A DNA stretch of 64,000 nucleotides. Source: Mesocentrotus franciscanus. Taxonomy: Eukaryota; Echinodermata; Echinoidea; Camarodonta; Strongylocentrotidae. The stretch is from NCBI GenBank assembly GCA_037976565.1, contig CP137672.1:36675829-36739828 (forward strand), given 5' to 3'. The notes under the pieces are model-generated. The model was not told the DNA's origin. It worked only from the letters and a program-made list of their open reading frames with translations, and did no database searches. The position numbers and the translations under genes are program-made. This document shows positions 1 through 22,078 of this stretch, one piece after another; position 1 is the stretch's first letter; each line of letters begins with the position of its first letter.

Positions 1-445
1 TGTGATTTTCCATGACAATGTAGCCTTGATGATGTACATCACGTGGTTATTGATGTCGAGAAGCTCCATCTTTTCTTCAGATATTTCTTAGGCTGCCTCA
101 GGAATCATAAAAAACATATTCAATTATTAAAGAATGCAGCGTATAAGAAATAGTTGTTCCCCCTTCTTAGACAAACTACTAACTCGTTGTTTCGGATACT
201 CTCCCGAAGTTCTTACTTTTCTTTTGTTAAAGTTTACGTTTATGCGTTCTCTATGACATAGCTGCCTTGAACCCGAATAGGTTCACGGACCTTGTTATGA
301 TTATTTGTTATTGGTGTTATTATCATACAAAGTTTTATAATGTTATTCTTTTCTCTGAAATAGATAAAAAACAATAATGATTAAAACAATCAGCGATCTA
401 GTATTAAGAACGTTTTTCTGTATTCTGTGTTTTATTGCCCTATAG

Positions 446-772
446 AAAAATAGTTCTGGCACCGATCTACCCACCGGGATGTGGACGGGAATTCACCAGG
501 AGGTACGAGATGGCCCTTGGGTGTGGTCGGATGGTTCTTCCAATGACTTCAGCCATTGGTTACCAGGTCAACCCGATAACGGCTACCACGCACGAGGCCG
601 ACTCAACGAGGACTGCGTCATTATATGGCGGAGCGATGACGGCTCAGAGTCTACACGACAGTGGGACGACATCGGGTGCGACATCCAGGGAGGAATGCCT
701 TACGTTTGCAAGATGCCGGCCGTGCCCGAGTTCAATGACGTCGAAGTCAGCAGACTTCACCAACGCATTTGA
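446..772 (+). CDS. C-type lectin domain, 3'-terminal exon (partial gene)
   Basis: Terminal exon of a C-type lectin-like protein; the rest of the gene lies left of the window. A tag acceptor ends at 445, and reading from 446 gives an open frame to TGA at 770-772. The translation has the second half of a carbohydrate-recognition domain: WTGIHQE, then WVWSDGS, then the QPD triplet (in GQPDNGY), an ED-C segment, QWDDIGC and a final YVCK. QPD at the long-loop site is the galactose-type motif in this family, and WDD takes the place of the usual WND calcium-site triplet. The paired cysteines DCV, IGCD and VCK fit the fold. About 17 residues follow the domain. A possible polyadenylation signal AATAAA lies at 1137-1142. 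Ligand is inferred only; secretion cannot be judged without the 5' exons. Confidence 0.82.
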   Translation, partial: KNSSGTDLPTGMWTGIHQEVRDGPWVWSDGSSNDFSHWLPGQPDNGYHARGRLNEDCVIIWRSDDGSESTRQWDDIGCDIQGGMPYVCKMPAVPEFNDVEVSRLHQRI

Positions 773-2379
773 TGAGCAGTGCTCGAAGCAGTTCACTAAA
801 AACTGATTTAAACGGACTATGCAAACATAACTGATACGGAGGGATGTATGAGTGGGTTAGAACTGAATCAAAATTGTGAATGTTATACTACGTCCATACT
901 CTCCTGTTTCTTTGGTCTCATGGGCCTTCGCTTTTGTGAGTATTACTATTCGGTCTCGTGAACCGTTTGTCCATTGGAATGTATCCACGTATACTATCCC
1001 TTTTTTGCAATGTGTAATATATAAACATGAAGTCGATTTCAATGTGTTTTGGGGTCTGTATTTATTCCTCAAAAATCAAAATGTAAAACATATTCCATTA
1101 TTTTAGACACTTACGAATCATGCTTTATACTGTACAAATAAAACATTGAAACATAGTCGTAGGGCCTAACTAACTTCATAAATGACTCGAAATTCAACTT
1201 AGGAATCTGTTAATACTGTATATTGTTTGATGCATGGCCAGAAGAAATACAGAAGAATAATCATTAGCAGGATTATAAAATCGTCTTGCAAAATACAATA
1301 CGATAACTTCCATTTTGAATGCTTCTTTGACCCTAATCCGGGATTTGAGGTCTTTCAATAATTAAACAATGCCAAACGACGATTAAACCAGTGTGAAATA
1401 TTAATTGAAGTTGTCTCTGTGTATAGATATACAGTTTTACGAGTCAACAATAAACCCAACCCTACACTCTCAAAACAATCTAGTCAGATTTGAATAGATT
1501 ACCGTATCAGAGGGACACTTACTAGATTCTATTTTAAAAAATGACTAGATTCTAGTCAAAATGACCAGAATTCTATTCAAATTCTGAAAAAAGATAACAG
1601 TATAAAACAAGATCTGAAATCTTGAACCATAAGGTCCTAAATATCTGAGGTCCTGAGCATTAGCAAATAAAGCAGCGTTAATCCATTGAGTAAAACCATG
1701 GTAAAACACAATCTTGAAAGTCGTTTGATCTTTGGTGTGATGTTGTGTGTCCGCGCCAAAGGCTGATTCCTCAAAAAAAAAAAACGTCCCCCTTTAAAAA
1801 TTTTTTTTAACGTGATCGTGAAAGTACTAGATATAGGATTTGTTTTTTCATCTATCTTAATAGAATGATAGAAAGAAGAAAAACGGCCTTTCCTGAATAG
1901 AAAATATGTAACGCGCATTGGGGAAAGAGGATTCGATAATCTTAGATAAATAATCTAATGAATATGTAATGTATATTTAATATTTCGTAGTTTACTGTTT
2001 ACGCCATCTACTATACATTATCTTACTTGCATACACTTTGGGACTTATTGCTCAACATGCATGAAATTAATGTGAGCGACATTTCATGGCGACACAGCTT
2101 TGTTAATTCGTTTACAAATTGAATCAGGTTTAGTCCAAGATGATTTTGGGATGAAGATGTTGACACTAGGTGCTCTATATTAAAATCCGAAACCAGCTGT
2201 AACAAATCAGTCGTGGTTTAAAAGACCTGGGTCCGCCTTGCAAGGAGTTGCAATTGACCCTAGTCGGTCCCAAGTCCTCCAATTGATCGCAACTTTACAG
2301 TCTCCTATCTCAAAATTAGAGATTGATTTCAAGTTGCGATCAATTCGCATCAATCACACCTAGATCTGTAGGCATGGTA
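773..2379. other. 3' flank and intergenic DNA, no gene recognised
   Basis: Probable 3' UTR of the lectin gene (AATAAA at 1137-1142) followed by AT-rich sequence. Open frames here are short and show no recognisable domain or codon pattern. A short inverted pair built on 'ttgatcgcaact' (about 2282) and its complement (about 2332-2343) leads into the next repeat. Confidence 0.5.
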
Positions 2380-2831
2380 GTACATAGCCTCTTGTCGATG
2401 GCCCTGGCGGTGTTGGAGTCCGTAAATTCTGGCGAGCGGAGCGAGCCAGATACGAGGCGCTTGCGCCGAGGGCCTCTTAACAAGTGATCTGAATTTCTTA
2501 TGTTTTTCCTTGTTTGGCGAATATTCCGACCCAACTGAAGTTCGGTGAAAATCATCCAATCAGAGAGAGCTACTATGACGTAATATCTACCGCTCTGTGC
2601 GGATTTCCTCCGTGAGAGCAGTGAGACTGGCCGGGTCTGTGTTGGGCAATCGCTGCGGTGGTTATATTATTCACGTATACATGCATAATTCAGTAGGAAA
2701 TCGGGTCTCATGAATATATAATTCAGATCACTTGTTAAGAGGCCCTCGGCGCAAGCGCCTCGTATCTGGCTCGCTTCGCTCGCCAGAATTTACGGACTTC
2801 AACAGCGCCAGGGCTATCGACAAGAGGCTAG
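2380..2831. repeat. Long inverted repeat / fold-back MITE-like element
   Basis: The left arm (about 2380-2494) is matched nearly base for base by its reverse complement at about 2721-2831, with a spacer of roughly 225 bp. Each arm also contains smaller palindromes (ggcgagcggagcgagcc; gaggcgcttgcgccgag), so the arms can fold on themselves. Arms are GC-richer than the surroundings. No transposase is present, so it is non-autonomous if it is a transposon. Confidence 0.75.
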
Positions 2832-3422
2832 GTAGTACAGGGCCCCAGGGATAAATACGCCTTTAAGAAAATTGGACTCTATATAAACAACGATAACAAA
2901 AACAAGGTTATCTGTCGATACGTTACTCAACACTTGCCTCTCTCAACCCAGGTGAAGTAAAATGTGTACCGTAAAGAAAATTCATCACATTTTATCTGAG
3001 TATAGCTGGGCTAGGGTCGGGGTAATAATCCTAAACTCAGTAAAAGCGCAAAGAGACATTGATAAATAATTATGTGAGATGCGCTATACACCGCGGTGTA
3101 GCGTGAGTCCATGCCTTGGGGGGGGGGCACTCAAAAGATTGGGGTTTATTGGGGGCGGGAGGGGGCGTTGGTCTTACTCGATAAAAAGACATGAACATTT
3201 AATACAAGCCTACTGGTTAGGGGGAGTGCGGGAGGTGGTCCTGACATCTTCTTTTTCTCGACCTTCTCCATTTCTCTTTTTTTTTCTTTTGTCGATTTTT
3301 GTTCTTCTTTTTTTTATCACTTGGGGTGTTTGGGGGAAGGGGGGCACACGTCTCCCGTGCCCTTGTATCTACGCTACTGCCTATACAAGAACCGAGTATC
3401 ATCAGAATGTGCCGACTAGGAC

Positions 3423-13064
<9,642 letters not shown>

Positions 13065-14262
13065 ATTTGCGCCTTTTCCTTCTCAAGTTATGTCACAAAA
13101 CAATCTGAGGTATGTATCTTGCAGTACGAGTAATACTCATGTAACCTTGATTTGTTGATACGTCTAATATGCATACGTCATCCCATCTACACTAATCTGT
13201 ATGAGGAAGTAACGAGTATAATATTGATATCTCACGATGCTATGGTGGCGTAGCTACAAGGGGCACGTGCATTCCACCCCCTCTCAAATTACGAAGAAAA
13301 TAAGGACCAAAAAGAAACAGAGAAAAGTAGAAAACATATTTGGAAGAAAGGATAAGGACACTGAAATACTAGCATTGCTAGTATATCAGTGATATACTAG
13401 CGTTGCTAGTTTATCAGTGATAATTAAAAGAAAAGAAGATGATTGAACGATAGGGCCCACTCCCGCACCCGCCCCCCTAATCAATATTTATGTAAATTCG
13501 CAATTTATTTATCAAGAAAGACCGGTTCCCCCCCCCTATCCCCAATGCAAGTACCAAGTCCCTCATGTTGTATCACGGAAGCGCCGAAGGGAGGGAGGGT
13601 TACGCTCATACTACCCCAGAAAAGAAGGGTAATATTACTTTAAACCATTCTCCTTTAAACCATTCTCATATGGGCACTCAATACCACTAATCAATTTCCA
13701 CCTGTAAAGGGGGTAAGCCTAAAGTGAGGAACGAAACACGGTTTCGCTCTATGAAGAAAACATCATGCCATAGTAAGGCATTTCTCCTGATTGAGATTAT
13801 GAGAGGGGTTCTATTACAGTAATTTGAAATGAAATCATTGTGAAAATAATGCAAAATATGCAAAGAACTAATTATCATTAACATTAGTGGTTGGTTAGTT
13901 GTAAAACACATTAAACGTACAGCTTGATATAAAAATCAAAGTGGTATTGATCAATACAACATTGAAATAAACATGCATTAAATAAAATGAATATTGAGGA
14001 ATCACATTTAAAATTCATACTATAAATTTTATTGAAATGACATTCTTAACAGTAGATAGATAATATCATTGATTTGGTATTGTTCAAAATAAAAAAATTC
14101 AAAATAGCTACATGTAATGTGGCAGCTTCGCATACTTTTGATATTTCAAATTACACATAGTTATGTAGATATTACGAACATTATTATATTCAAAATGATC
14201 CAAAGTTAGTAATGGACACTGTGGCAGATTAGCCTTGTGCTAAACAAGTTATCCAATATAAT

Positions 14263-14510
<248 letters not shown>

Positions 14511-16261
14511 CTGCACGAACAGATAAATTCAGCCTCTTCAGCAGTAAAAATATGTTGCAATAAACAAATTTCGGGGGATAAAATAATTCCCCATACCCCT
14601 TTCCACATTATTTTACACCAAGTTTATTCAAGTAATCACTGATTAATGATAATCTTTGATTATGAGTAAAGTCTACTAAACACACACAAAAAAACACTTT
14701 GTCTTCGTCTGATTGCAGACTTTGCCCTCGATGCGTGGTGTAAGATCAATATCATGGACATAACTTCATTAAGATAACCACGCAGCGCATTTATTAGCGA
14801 CACTGTCTTCGTAATACCGCAATAATTATTTTTATTGAATATAGATAAACATTTGATTACACATACTTATGATTATAGTCTCTTAATCAATATACATTTG
14901 CTGTAACGTATCTAAGTTTTCTTCAATTAAAAAATTACTTCCTCCTTTAATTAGGGATTTTTGTTCCCATTAAAGGTTGTTTACAATTTCAGAAATAAAA
15001 ATCAGAGGTCGACCTTAAGTAGGAGTATCTTTAGATAAAGTAAAATAAACATTTTGGATTTTGATTGAGAGTTAAGCGAATGAATAGTTATACCACGATG
15101 CTTTGAGCTATATATCCTCAATATTATCTTAACATTACGAAGGCATATCCTGTATGTATAAATGCTTTATATATTTATATATATATAATAATCATTATTT
15201 AGTTTTCATCACTATCAGTTATATAACTCGTTTTGCAACAAGTGCAATGAACGTCAATTTCATTTTCATTTTTCAAAGTAAGAATTAATGAAACAATCCA
15301 ATAATGATTTATAGGTAAGCCATTACAAGATATTACTTATAAAACTGCAATGATTATTACATCATTATCAATCAAACAGATAACTGTGAAATCATAGTAG
15401 GCCTATCAGACATACAAACATTTGACTCCTTGTCGGCAAGTAAAAGAGAGGGCGCCATTCAAAAATATATTGCTGGTAAGTTGATATTTTGAGTTGATCT
15501 CAATCCCTTCAATCTTGGTACGTCATAGTCTATTACTATTTAGCATTGTCGGTGTGTACAATGAAAATTCCTCCGAATACTCAATATATCCAGTTCAATA
15601 TAATAATATATGAAATGTTACAACATGAACAGGAGAAAACTGCCCAAAATGTATAACGCGACAACCAAATTATCCACAATCCGGCTTTTTAAAATTATTA
15701 TTATTTCTTTAAATTCAAATTGATCAAAGAGCACAAATGTGATAACGCATACCAACTAAGTTGCAAGTGCTGCAACGCTTCCAAAGAATTAATGTTTCTG
15801 TCATAAAGGTCATTTTTTTAAACAACTGCTAATATGAACAGGAAAACGAAAAGTTCTTGATTTTCGACCATGTGCTACGATTCACCAGAGATGGCGCTGT
15901 AGATGAAACTAATAAAGACCATACATGTATAGAGGATCTCTGTGATGGAACTCCTTAAAAAAAAAATACAGATTATTATTTTTTTTAATTAATATTGTTT
16001 TTAGAAAAAAATCAGAAAGATATCTGAGGATAGGAAGTGAAATAATGGGAACCAAAAGAAAGAGGAAAGGTGAAGATAGACAAAGAAATTATTATGCTGT
16101 ATACTGCTACTCTTCCACTGACGTTAAAATAATACTTTTAATTTTATTGATGTCTTACTTTGTTTAAAAATGTCATATTGTATGATTCAATTAGACGATT
16201 CATTTCCATTACCTTATGTTCAAGTTCGGTGCCACTCACAATAGGCGTACAAGACAAGGAA

Positions 16262-16289
16262 GGGGTGAGGGGGTGAGGGGGTGAGGGGG
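16262..16289 (+). other. G-quadruplex-forming motif
   Basis: Four runs of four to five G separated by the same 3-nt loop TGA. This fits the canonical G4 pattern on the plus strand with short equal loops. Confidence 0.7.
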
Positions 16290-16920
16290 CTGAAGTCCTC
16301 CGAGAATGTTGAAATGACCAATATTCGGGCAACCATCACCTCATATTCGAGCATTACAGTTTTCATTAGACATATTCTATAAGTTGTCCATATTTCTCCA
16401 ACAAGAAAATAAAGAAAGAACCGACATGATTATAAGACATCTGATATATATATATATATATATTTTTTTTTTAAATATATATACATATAATTTTGAATAG
16501 TAATAACATAAATGTAGGACTATTCTTTTTAGTCCTTTTTAGACGCAGACTATTGTTACCATAATAGAAGTAATTAATGCAATGCCTTTAGAAAATGTTG
16601 TTGTCTTTGTTTTGTTGTTTTCTTAGCATGTTACTTAAAATTTCCATCCTTCTTCTTCTTCTTCCATTTGAGTACATCCCTCTTATAGAGTATTGTCGTA
16701 CTTTGTGCAGAAAAGGGTGCGCGGTCGCAGGAACACGTGCGAGGGAAGTGCAGTGACGGACAAATACCGTGTAGTGGGGGCTGTTAGGGCTAAATATGGG
16801 TCGTTTGGTGCAGATTCTTCTAAAAGCACCAAATTTGGCCCAGAGGTAGCTTATACCATACTATTACGATTTTTGCCGGGCGCCAAGAAGGGCGCCCTCT
16901 GGGACCGCCATATTGGGCAA

Positions 16921-17756
16921 ATCCAAAATGGCCGCCATCTGAGTTAAAGGTCAAGCGTAGTTACGAAAGGAAAAGGGCTAGTATGATAATAGTTTATATA
17001 TTTATGGGGTTTTGGGGGTCAGAGAATCTGATTATAATGTTCTTTCATCGATTTGAGGTCTCCTTGGGGCTGTCATACTGGTCAGATTGGTCAAATCCAA
17101 AATGGCCGCCATCTGAGTTACAGGTCAAGTGTAGTTACGAAAGGAAATGGGCTAGTATGATAAAAGTTTATATATTTATGGGGTTTACGGGGTCAAAGAA
17201 TCTGGTTATGATGTTCTTTCATCGATTTGAGGTCTCCATGGGGCTGCCATACTGGTCATATTGGTCAAATCCAAAATGGCCGCCATCTGATAGTTACAGG
17301 TCAATAGTAGTTCCAAAAGGAAAAGGGCTAGAATGATAACAGTTTATATATTTATGGGGTTTTCGGGGTGAGAGAATCTGATTATCATGTTCTTTCATCG
17401 ATTTGAGGTCTCCTTGGGGCTGTCATAGTGGTCAGATTGGTCAAATCCAAAATGGCCGCCATCTGAGTTGCAGGTCAAGTGTAGTTCCAAAAGGAAAAGG
17501 GGTAGTATGATAAAAGTTTATATATTTATGGGGTTTTGGGGGTCAGAGGATCTGATTATGATGTTCTTGTATCAATAACAGGTCTCCTTGGGGCTGTCAT
17601 GCTGGTCATATTGGCCAAATCCAAAATGGCCGCCACCCGAGTTAAAGGTCAAGTGTAGTTCCAAAAGGAAAAGGGCTAGTATGATAACAGTTTTAAAAAT
17701 TCATGGGGTTTACGGGGTCGGATAATCTGATTATGATGTTCTTTTATCGATTTTAT
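16921..17756 (+). repeat. Left-arm tandem array, ~174-bp units
   Basis: The phrase atccaaaatggccgcc recurs at 16921, 17095, 17269, 17445 and 17619, giving periods of 174, 174, 176 and 174 bp. Each unit also carries aggggctgtcat, gttctttcatcgat and tatatatttatgggg phrases. The last unit is cut at about 17756, where the Gypsy fragment begins. Confidence 0.92.
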
Positions 17757-19687
17757 GTCACTATCATGTCCTAAGGCTACAATGAAGTCCATTTCCTGGT
17801 TGAAGAAGATGAGGGAAGATGCACCAAATTCACACTTGAATGGGCTAATGACGACACTGTATTCCGAGAGTCGTGAGAACAGTAACTAGTTGGAGGTGTT
17901 GAATATGTTCCTCTTATGTCCTATCTCACTCGCGATGAGGAGGTCGTCGATGTAGGCGTACACAACTGGTAGACCACGGGTTCCCCTATCATTAATAGAC
18001 AGTAGAAAAGTACCTGTATGTGCGGCATTTCGTAGCCCAAAAGGCATGCGCCCAAATTCAAATAACCCAAAGGGTGTGGTGATGGCTCTTTGTGCACGTC
18101 TACTGGATCGACTGGAATTTGGTGGTACGCTGTGATGACATCGAGTTTGGAGAAAACTCTCTTGCCTGCTAGAGCTGAGGTGAAATCTTGAAGGTGGGGA
18201 ATAGGACATTTATCGGGCACTGTATTTCTATTTAGTGCATGGTAGTCACCGCTCGGTCTCCGGGGGTTTTTTTGGGCACCATAATGAAGTGGGGATGCCT
18301 AATTGCTGCCAAAAGATCGGACGATGCCTAATTCTAGCATTTTTGCCTCCTTGTAGACTGGGCGTGTGATGTCTGGAAATTGGTCAAGAAGAGATTTGTA
18401 AGCAGCTTGACCGTCTGCCTTGACAAACATGGGGCTGATAGAAGAAGAAGAAGAAGAAAGGATGCCTCTTATAGATAGATTTGTAGTAGAATCGATGACC
18501 AGAAAACCAAAGTGATGGAGAAAGTCTGCCCCGACGATAGGAGTGGATATGTCGGCAATGATAAAAATCCACCTGCAAGCTCGGCGTAGGCCGACGTTGA
18601 GAGTCAGGCTTTGCTCTCCGTAAGTAGTGATACTTGAGCGATTAACTGCTTGCAGGTGAAATTTCGAAGAAGGGTGCATATGTTTCTCGGATTTCGATGG
18701 AGGAAGAACGCTAACTTCCGTTCCAGTGTCTATAAGAAATCTAATTCCTGTTTCTCATCCGTAATGTCGCTGCTAGTCGCTGGCTGGGTCGTTTCCCTGG
18801 TTTGAAGAAGTTGATTTGAAAGTGCAGGGAGGAGTACATTTTTTGGCTCGCTACCGAACCGCCAGTGATAATCGCAATCCCCTCCAGCATGGCATTGTGA
18901 GCTGGGGCTTCGCGCTTGACGGTCTTGCTTCTGATGTGATATTTTCACTTTCATTTCCTGCATTTCCAGGAAAGGAGTAGGGTGTGAAGAAGAAGAAGAA
19001 GAGGAAGAAGACAGATAGGATGAAAATTAGATGTAGAATTTGTCTCTACGATGTTATCGGCTAAATCAGCGATTTTCTCGATCTCCATTGAGTCCCCAGT
19101 TGATGCTATTAAAATGAGCTGAACATAATTTTGTGGGCAGCCTCTGGAGAAATAGCCGTTTCCGAATGTTCTCCTTCAACTTGATCGCCCCAGCAGTTTT
19201 TTTCAAATCTTGAGAAGTAACTGGGAGGGTTTGCGATCTCTCAAACTCCTCATAGATCAGCACCCGATGAAGGCGTTTTTCAGTGCTCAGAGGCGGAGTT
19301 CCTCTGTATCAATTCGGCTTTCAGTTAAACGTAAGGCTGTTTCTTGAGGAAGAGAGATCAGTAAGTCCGGTATTTCCTGGGCATATTCCGGCTGCAAGAA
19401 GGCGACGACGTAGACAAACTTTGTTTTCTGTTGGGTGATGCCTCGGGTCATGAATTTTGCCTTGACTTCATACCAAATAGTAGGATCATTGTGTCAGACA
19501 AATGAAGGGCAAGCAGAAGTTTCAGAAGTTGAAGAATGGGTGTGATCGTAAGTAGGCATGATGACAGTTGAAAGATAAGACGTGAGTAGAAATATGAAGG
19601 AAAGGGAGACAATAATTGAAACAGTTTTGATGAAGGATGTCTGCCACTCAGCAGGTTGGTCGGGTTTAGATCACGTCGGGGTCACCA
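17757..19687 (-). pseudogene. Truncated, degenerate Ty3/Gypsy gag-pol
   Basis: The minus strand reads, in element order, a primer-binding site at about 19687-19669 (complement of a tRNA 3' CCA end, starting TGGTGACCCC), gag-like sequence (about 19490-19070, with a QKTKF...VVAFL...EYAQE segment), a zinc-knuckle-like region, an aspartic protease with DTG codons at 18730-18722 and downstream VGADFLHHFG, and reverse transcriptase with the SKLDV...YHQIP motif and YIDD box at 17955-17944. RT stops at about 17757 against the 174-bp repeat. RNase H, integrase and the 3' LTR are absent. Several frame changes and an in-frame stop in gag make it non-functional. The family is Ty3/Gypsy from the RT/protease motifs and domain order. 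Confidence 0.88.
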
Positions 19688-20280
19688 GTGAAACAATTAT
19701 GCTCTGCAAATGCGAGGGCGGATGTAGCAACAACATTGACAGCAACGAATAGTAGAACATAATGCTGAAATGTATGGGTGCAGGCCCAGATTTATACATA
19801 TATCGACAGCACTGTTGTGCCCAGTTGAACGTATTGATTGTATAACTGGACACAAACTATGACAGTAATCACTTCTAACCAAAGATTCCATATTGGAAAT
19901 CCGCCTTGCCTTTCTACATTTATTTGTTGTGCCCAGTTGAACTTACTGATTATATAACTGGACACAAACCATTACAGTAATCTATTCTGACCAAAGATGT
20001 AATATTGGAAAGCCTTCCTTGCTTTTCTATATTTATTTGTTGTGTCCAGTTGAACTTACTGATTGAATAACTGGATACAAACTATGACAGTAATCACTTC
20101 TAACCAAAGATTGAATATTGGAAAGCCTGCCTTGCTTTTTGTATTTGTCTCTTTATACACAACTGTGTAACTGTAACTATTTTCACCTAATATAGGAATA
20201 GGTGAACAATATGGAATAGACAAATCAAGCAAATTATGATTCTTTTGAGGGACACCACTCACCCAGACCATAAATAAGCG
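19688..20280 (-). mobile_element. Probable 5' LTR of the Gypsy copy
   Basis: In element orientation the sequence ends ...TTTCA one base before the TGG of the primer-binding site, as expected for an LTR 3' end. A TATA-like segment (TATATGTATAAATC in element sense) lies about 100 bp upstream of this end and a three-copy repeat lies farther upstream, in the U3 position. The outer border is uncertain because no second LTR remains for comparison. Confidence 0.55.
19813..20150 (-). repeat. Three ~113-bp repeats, each with a small hairpin, in the LTR
   Basis: tgttgtg(c/t)ccagttgaac starts near 19813, 19925 and 20039. Within each unit ttgtgtccagtt is followed ~16 bp later by its complement aactggacacaa, forming a 12-bp stem. 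The third unit runs to about 20150. Confidence 0.85.
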
Positions 20281-21435
20281 CCTGTAAGCCGACAGTACTC
20301 AAAAGGGTTGTTTTAACATCCATTTTAGGGTCATGTATGGAAACATAATAAAACCCAGGTAAAATGACATACAAGGAAGTGAGGAACTGTATTTTATAAC
20401 TACTGAGAAAGAAGTAGAATTACAACTCACGTCAAATAAGTAATTGAGAAATATACCCTCACAATTAAAGCACTTATGACGTCAGGTCATAAACATAGCA
20501 TCAATATTTATACCACAAAATATTGTTGAAGCCATGTCCACCATGTTTTAACTTCGTAGAATCAAAATTGACAAGAATATTATTTCCTTACGATAAACAG
20601 AACTGACAGACTTAATGGTAATGTATGGCCTGTGTGTACGTGCGTATGTGAGCATGTGTGTGTTTGTGTGTGGTGTTCGTGCAGTGTTTGTGTGTATGTG
20701 AGGGTTAACTAATGTATGTCAGTATGTTTAAGTGTGAATGTTAACCATTGATATAACCATGAAATTAGTTTTATCCCAACACTACATCCCACAAAAGAGA
20801 AGAAAATCTAAGTATGCACATCATAGCATTTGCCTGTTTGGCAGCTATATTAGATTTAACTATTGTAACAGCCCAAAGAGACCTCACATCAATGACAGAA
20901 CATCATAATCAGATTTGCTGACCCTGAAACCCCCATATTTCGAAAAAATTTTTACTTTTCTAGCTCTTTTTCCTATGAAACTACACTTGACCTTTAACTC
21001 AGATGGCGGCCATTTTGAATTTGACCAGTATGACCAGTATGACAGCCCCAATCGATGAAAGAACATGATAATCAGATTCTCTGACCCCGAAAACCCCATA
21101 AATATATAAACTGTTATATACCTCACTTAAGAAATCCAGCCATCTGATTGGTCGAAATTGAAGTCGTTGTTTTAACTATTCCTGAAAAATGCCAAAGCCA
21201 TGTAATAGTTTTAAAAAATAGTTTAAAAATCCCGGCAAAATTCCAATTACCGGGAAATTGGTTCAGTCTTGCTGAAATACCCATTGGTGTACGTGTTAAA
21301 AACTGGTTTGAGCGAGCGCGGACACCATAAGTGTGCGAATAATCGGTCGCTAGCTTAATTTATCAATTTTTAATACATCGTAGCGCAGACGACCGTACGG
21401 CAATCTCGATCGTACTGAATTCCAAACAAGGCAAA

Positions 21436-21525
21436 ATGGCTGAAGAAACTCTCCCAAGATTTCAACTTCTTAATGATGATCAAATGCAAGACTTGATTAA
21501 TTCTGCTGACAGCAAGCACACCAAG
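21436..21525 (+). pseudogene. DUF3504/Crypton-like first coding exon, remnant
   Basis: ATG at 21436 in good context (gcaaaATGG) gives 30 codons: MAEETLPRFQLLNDDQMQDL then INSADSKHTK, followed by a possible donor gtattc and, if unspliced, a stop at 21532-21534. A pattern of RF..L..D....LI...DSK.TK opens many invertebrate DUF3504 proteins. No continuing exon is found before the element ends. A chance ORF is the alternative. Confidence 0.4.
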
Positions 21526-21920
21526 GTATTCTAAAGTTAAGCCGTCAAATCCAGTCAGTGGAGTCCCACACATTAATTGTTGTCTAGAGATCTACTGTCA
21601 TTGACATTGTACTGAGTGAGTATTAAACATTACCGCACCGCGGCCGCGGTAGACGTAGTCTAGACTACTTTACTTGGATGTAGAGACGTAAAGCTTGTAG
21701 CTTATTTGCCCCTCGTCACGTTGGGTAGTCTCTGATAGGGTGAAAACTTGAGTGGATGGGTTTTCCAGTGCCTCTCAACAACAGATTTGAATATATTATT
21801 AGATCTAACAGTAGGCCCTAACACTAACTAGATTCTATGTAGGCCCTAGGCCTAGTATGTATTTCTGCTCTTCCTGTTCTACCAGTTGATTGGTAAGTTG
21901 ACTATTTTTTGGCATATAAA

Positions 21921-22078
21921 AGTATTAATGACTGCTTTATTATTCGAGAAATAGTTGTTTTTATACTTCGGAAGGTTACAATTGCTATTGCCCTCGGCAC
22001 GCCTCGGGCAATAGCACAATTGTAACCTTCCTTGAGCGTATAAAAACAACTATTTCTCTCAAAGCAGTCATTAATACT
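21921..22078. repeat. Near-perfect 158-bp hairpin
   Basis: Arms of about 70-75 bp (agtattaatgactgcttt... and its complement ending at 22078) meet at gccctcggcacgcctcgggc. Only a few mismatches are visible. It forms the right end of the nested insertion. Confidence 0.9.

Noticed and set aside
2340..2559. Two overlapping ~70-codon minus-strand frames
   Set aside because: They lie in the left arm of the fold-back repeat and reappear in the other arm.
3079..3402. Overlapping plus and minus frames rich in Phe/Ser or Lys/Arg
   Set aside because: Generated by poly-G and poly-T/CTT tracts next to the SEC14-like 3' end.
16693..17336. Open frames of 84 and 117 codons
   Set aside because: They translate the terminal module and 174-bp tandem units of the fold-back element; the same frame recurs with each repeat and on the inverted arm.
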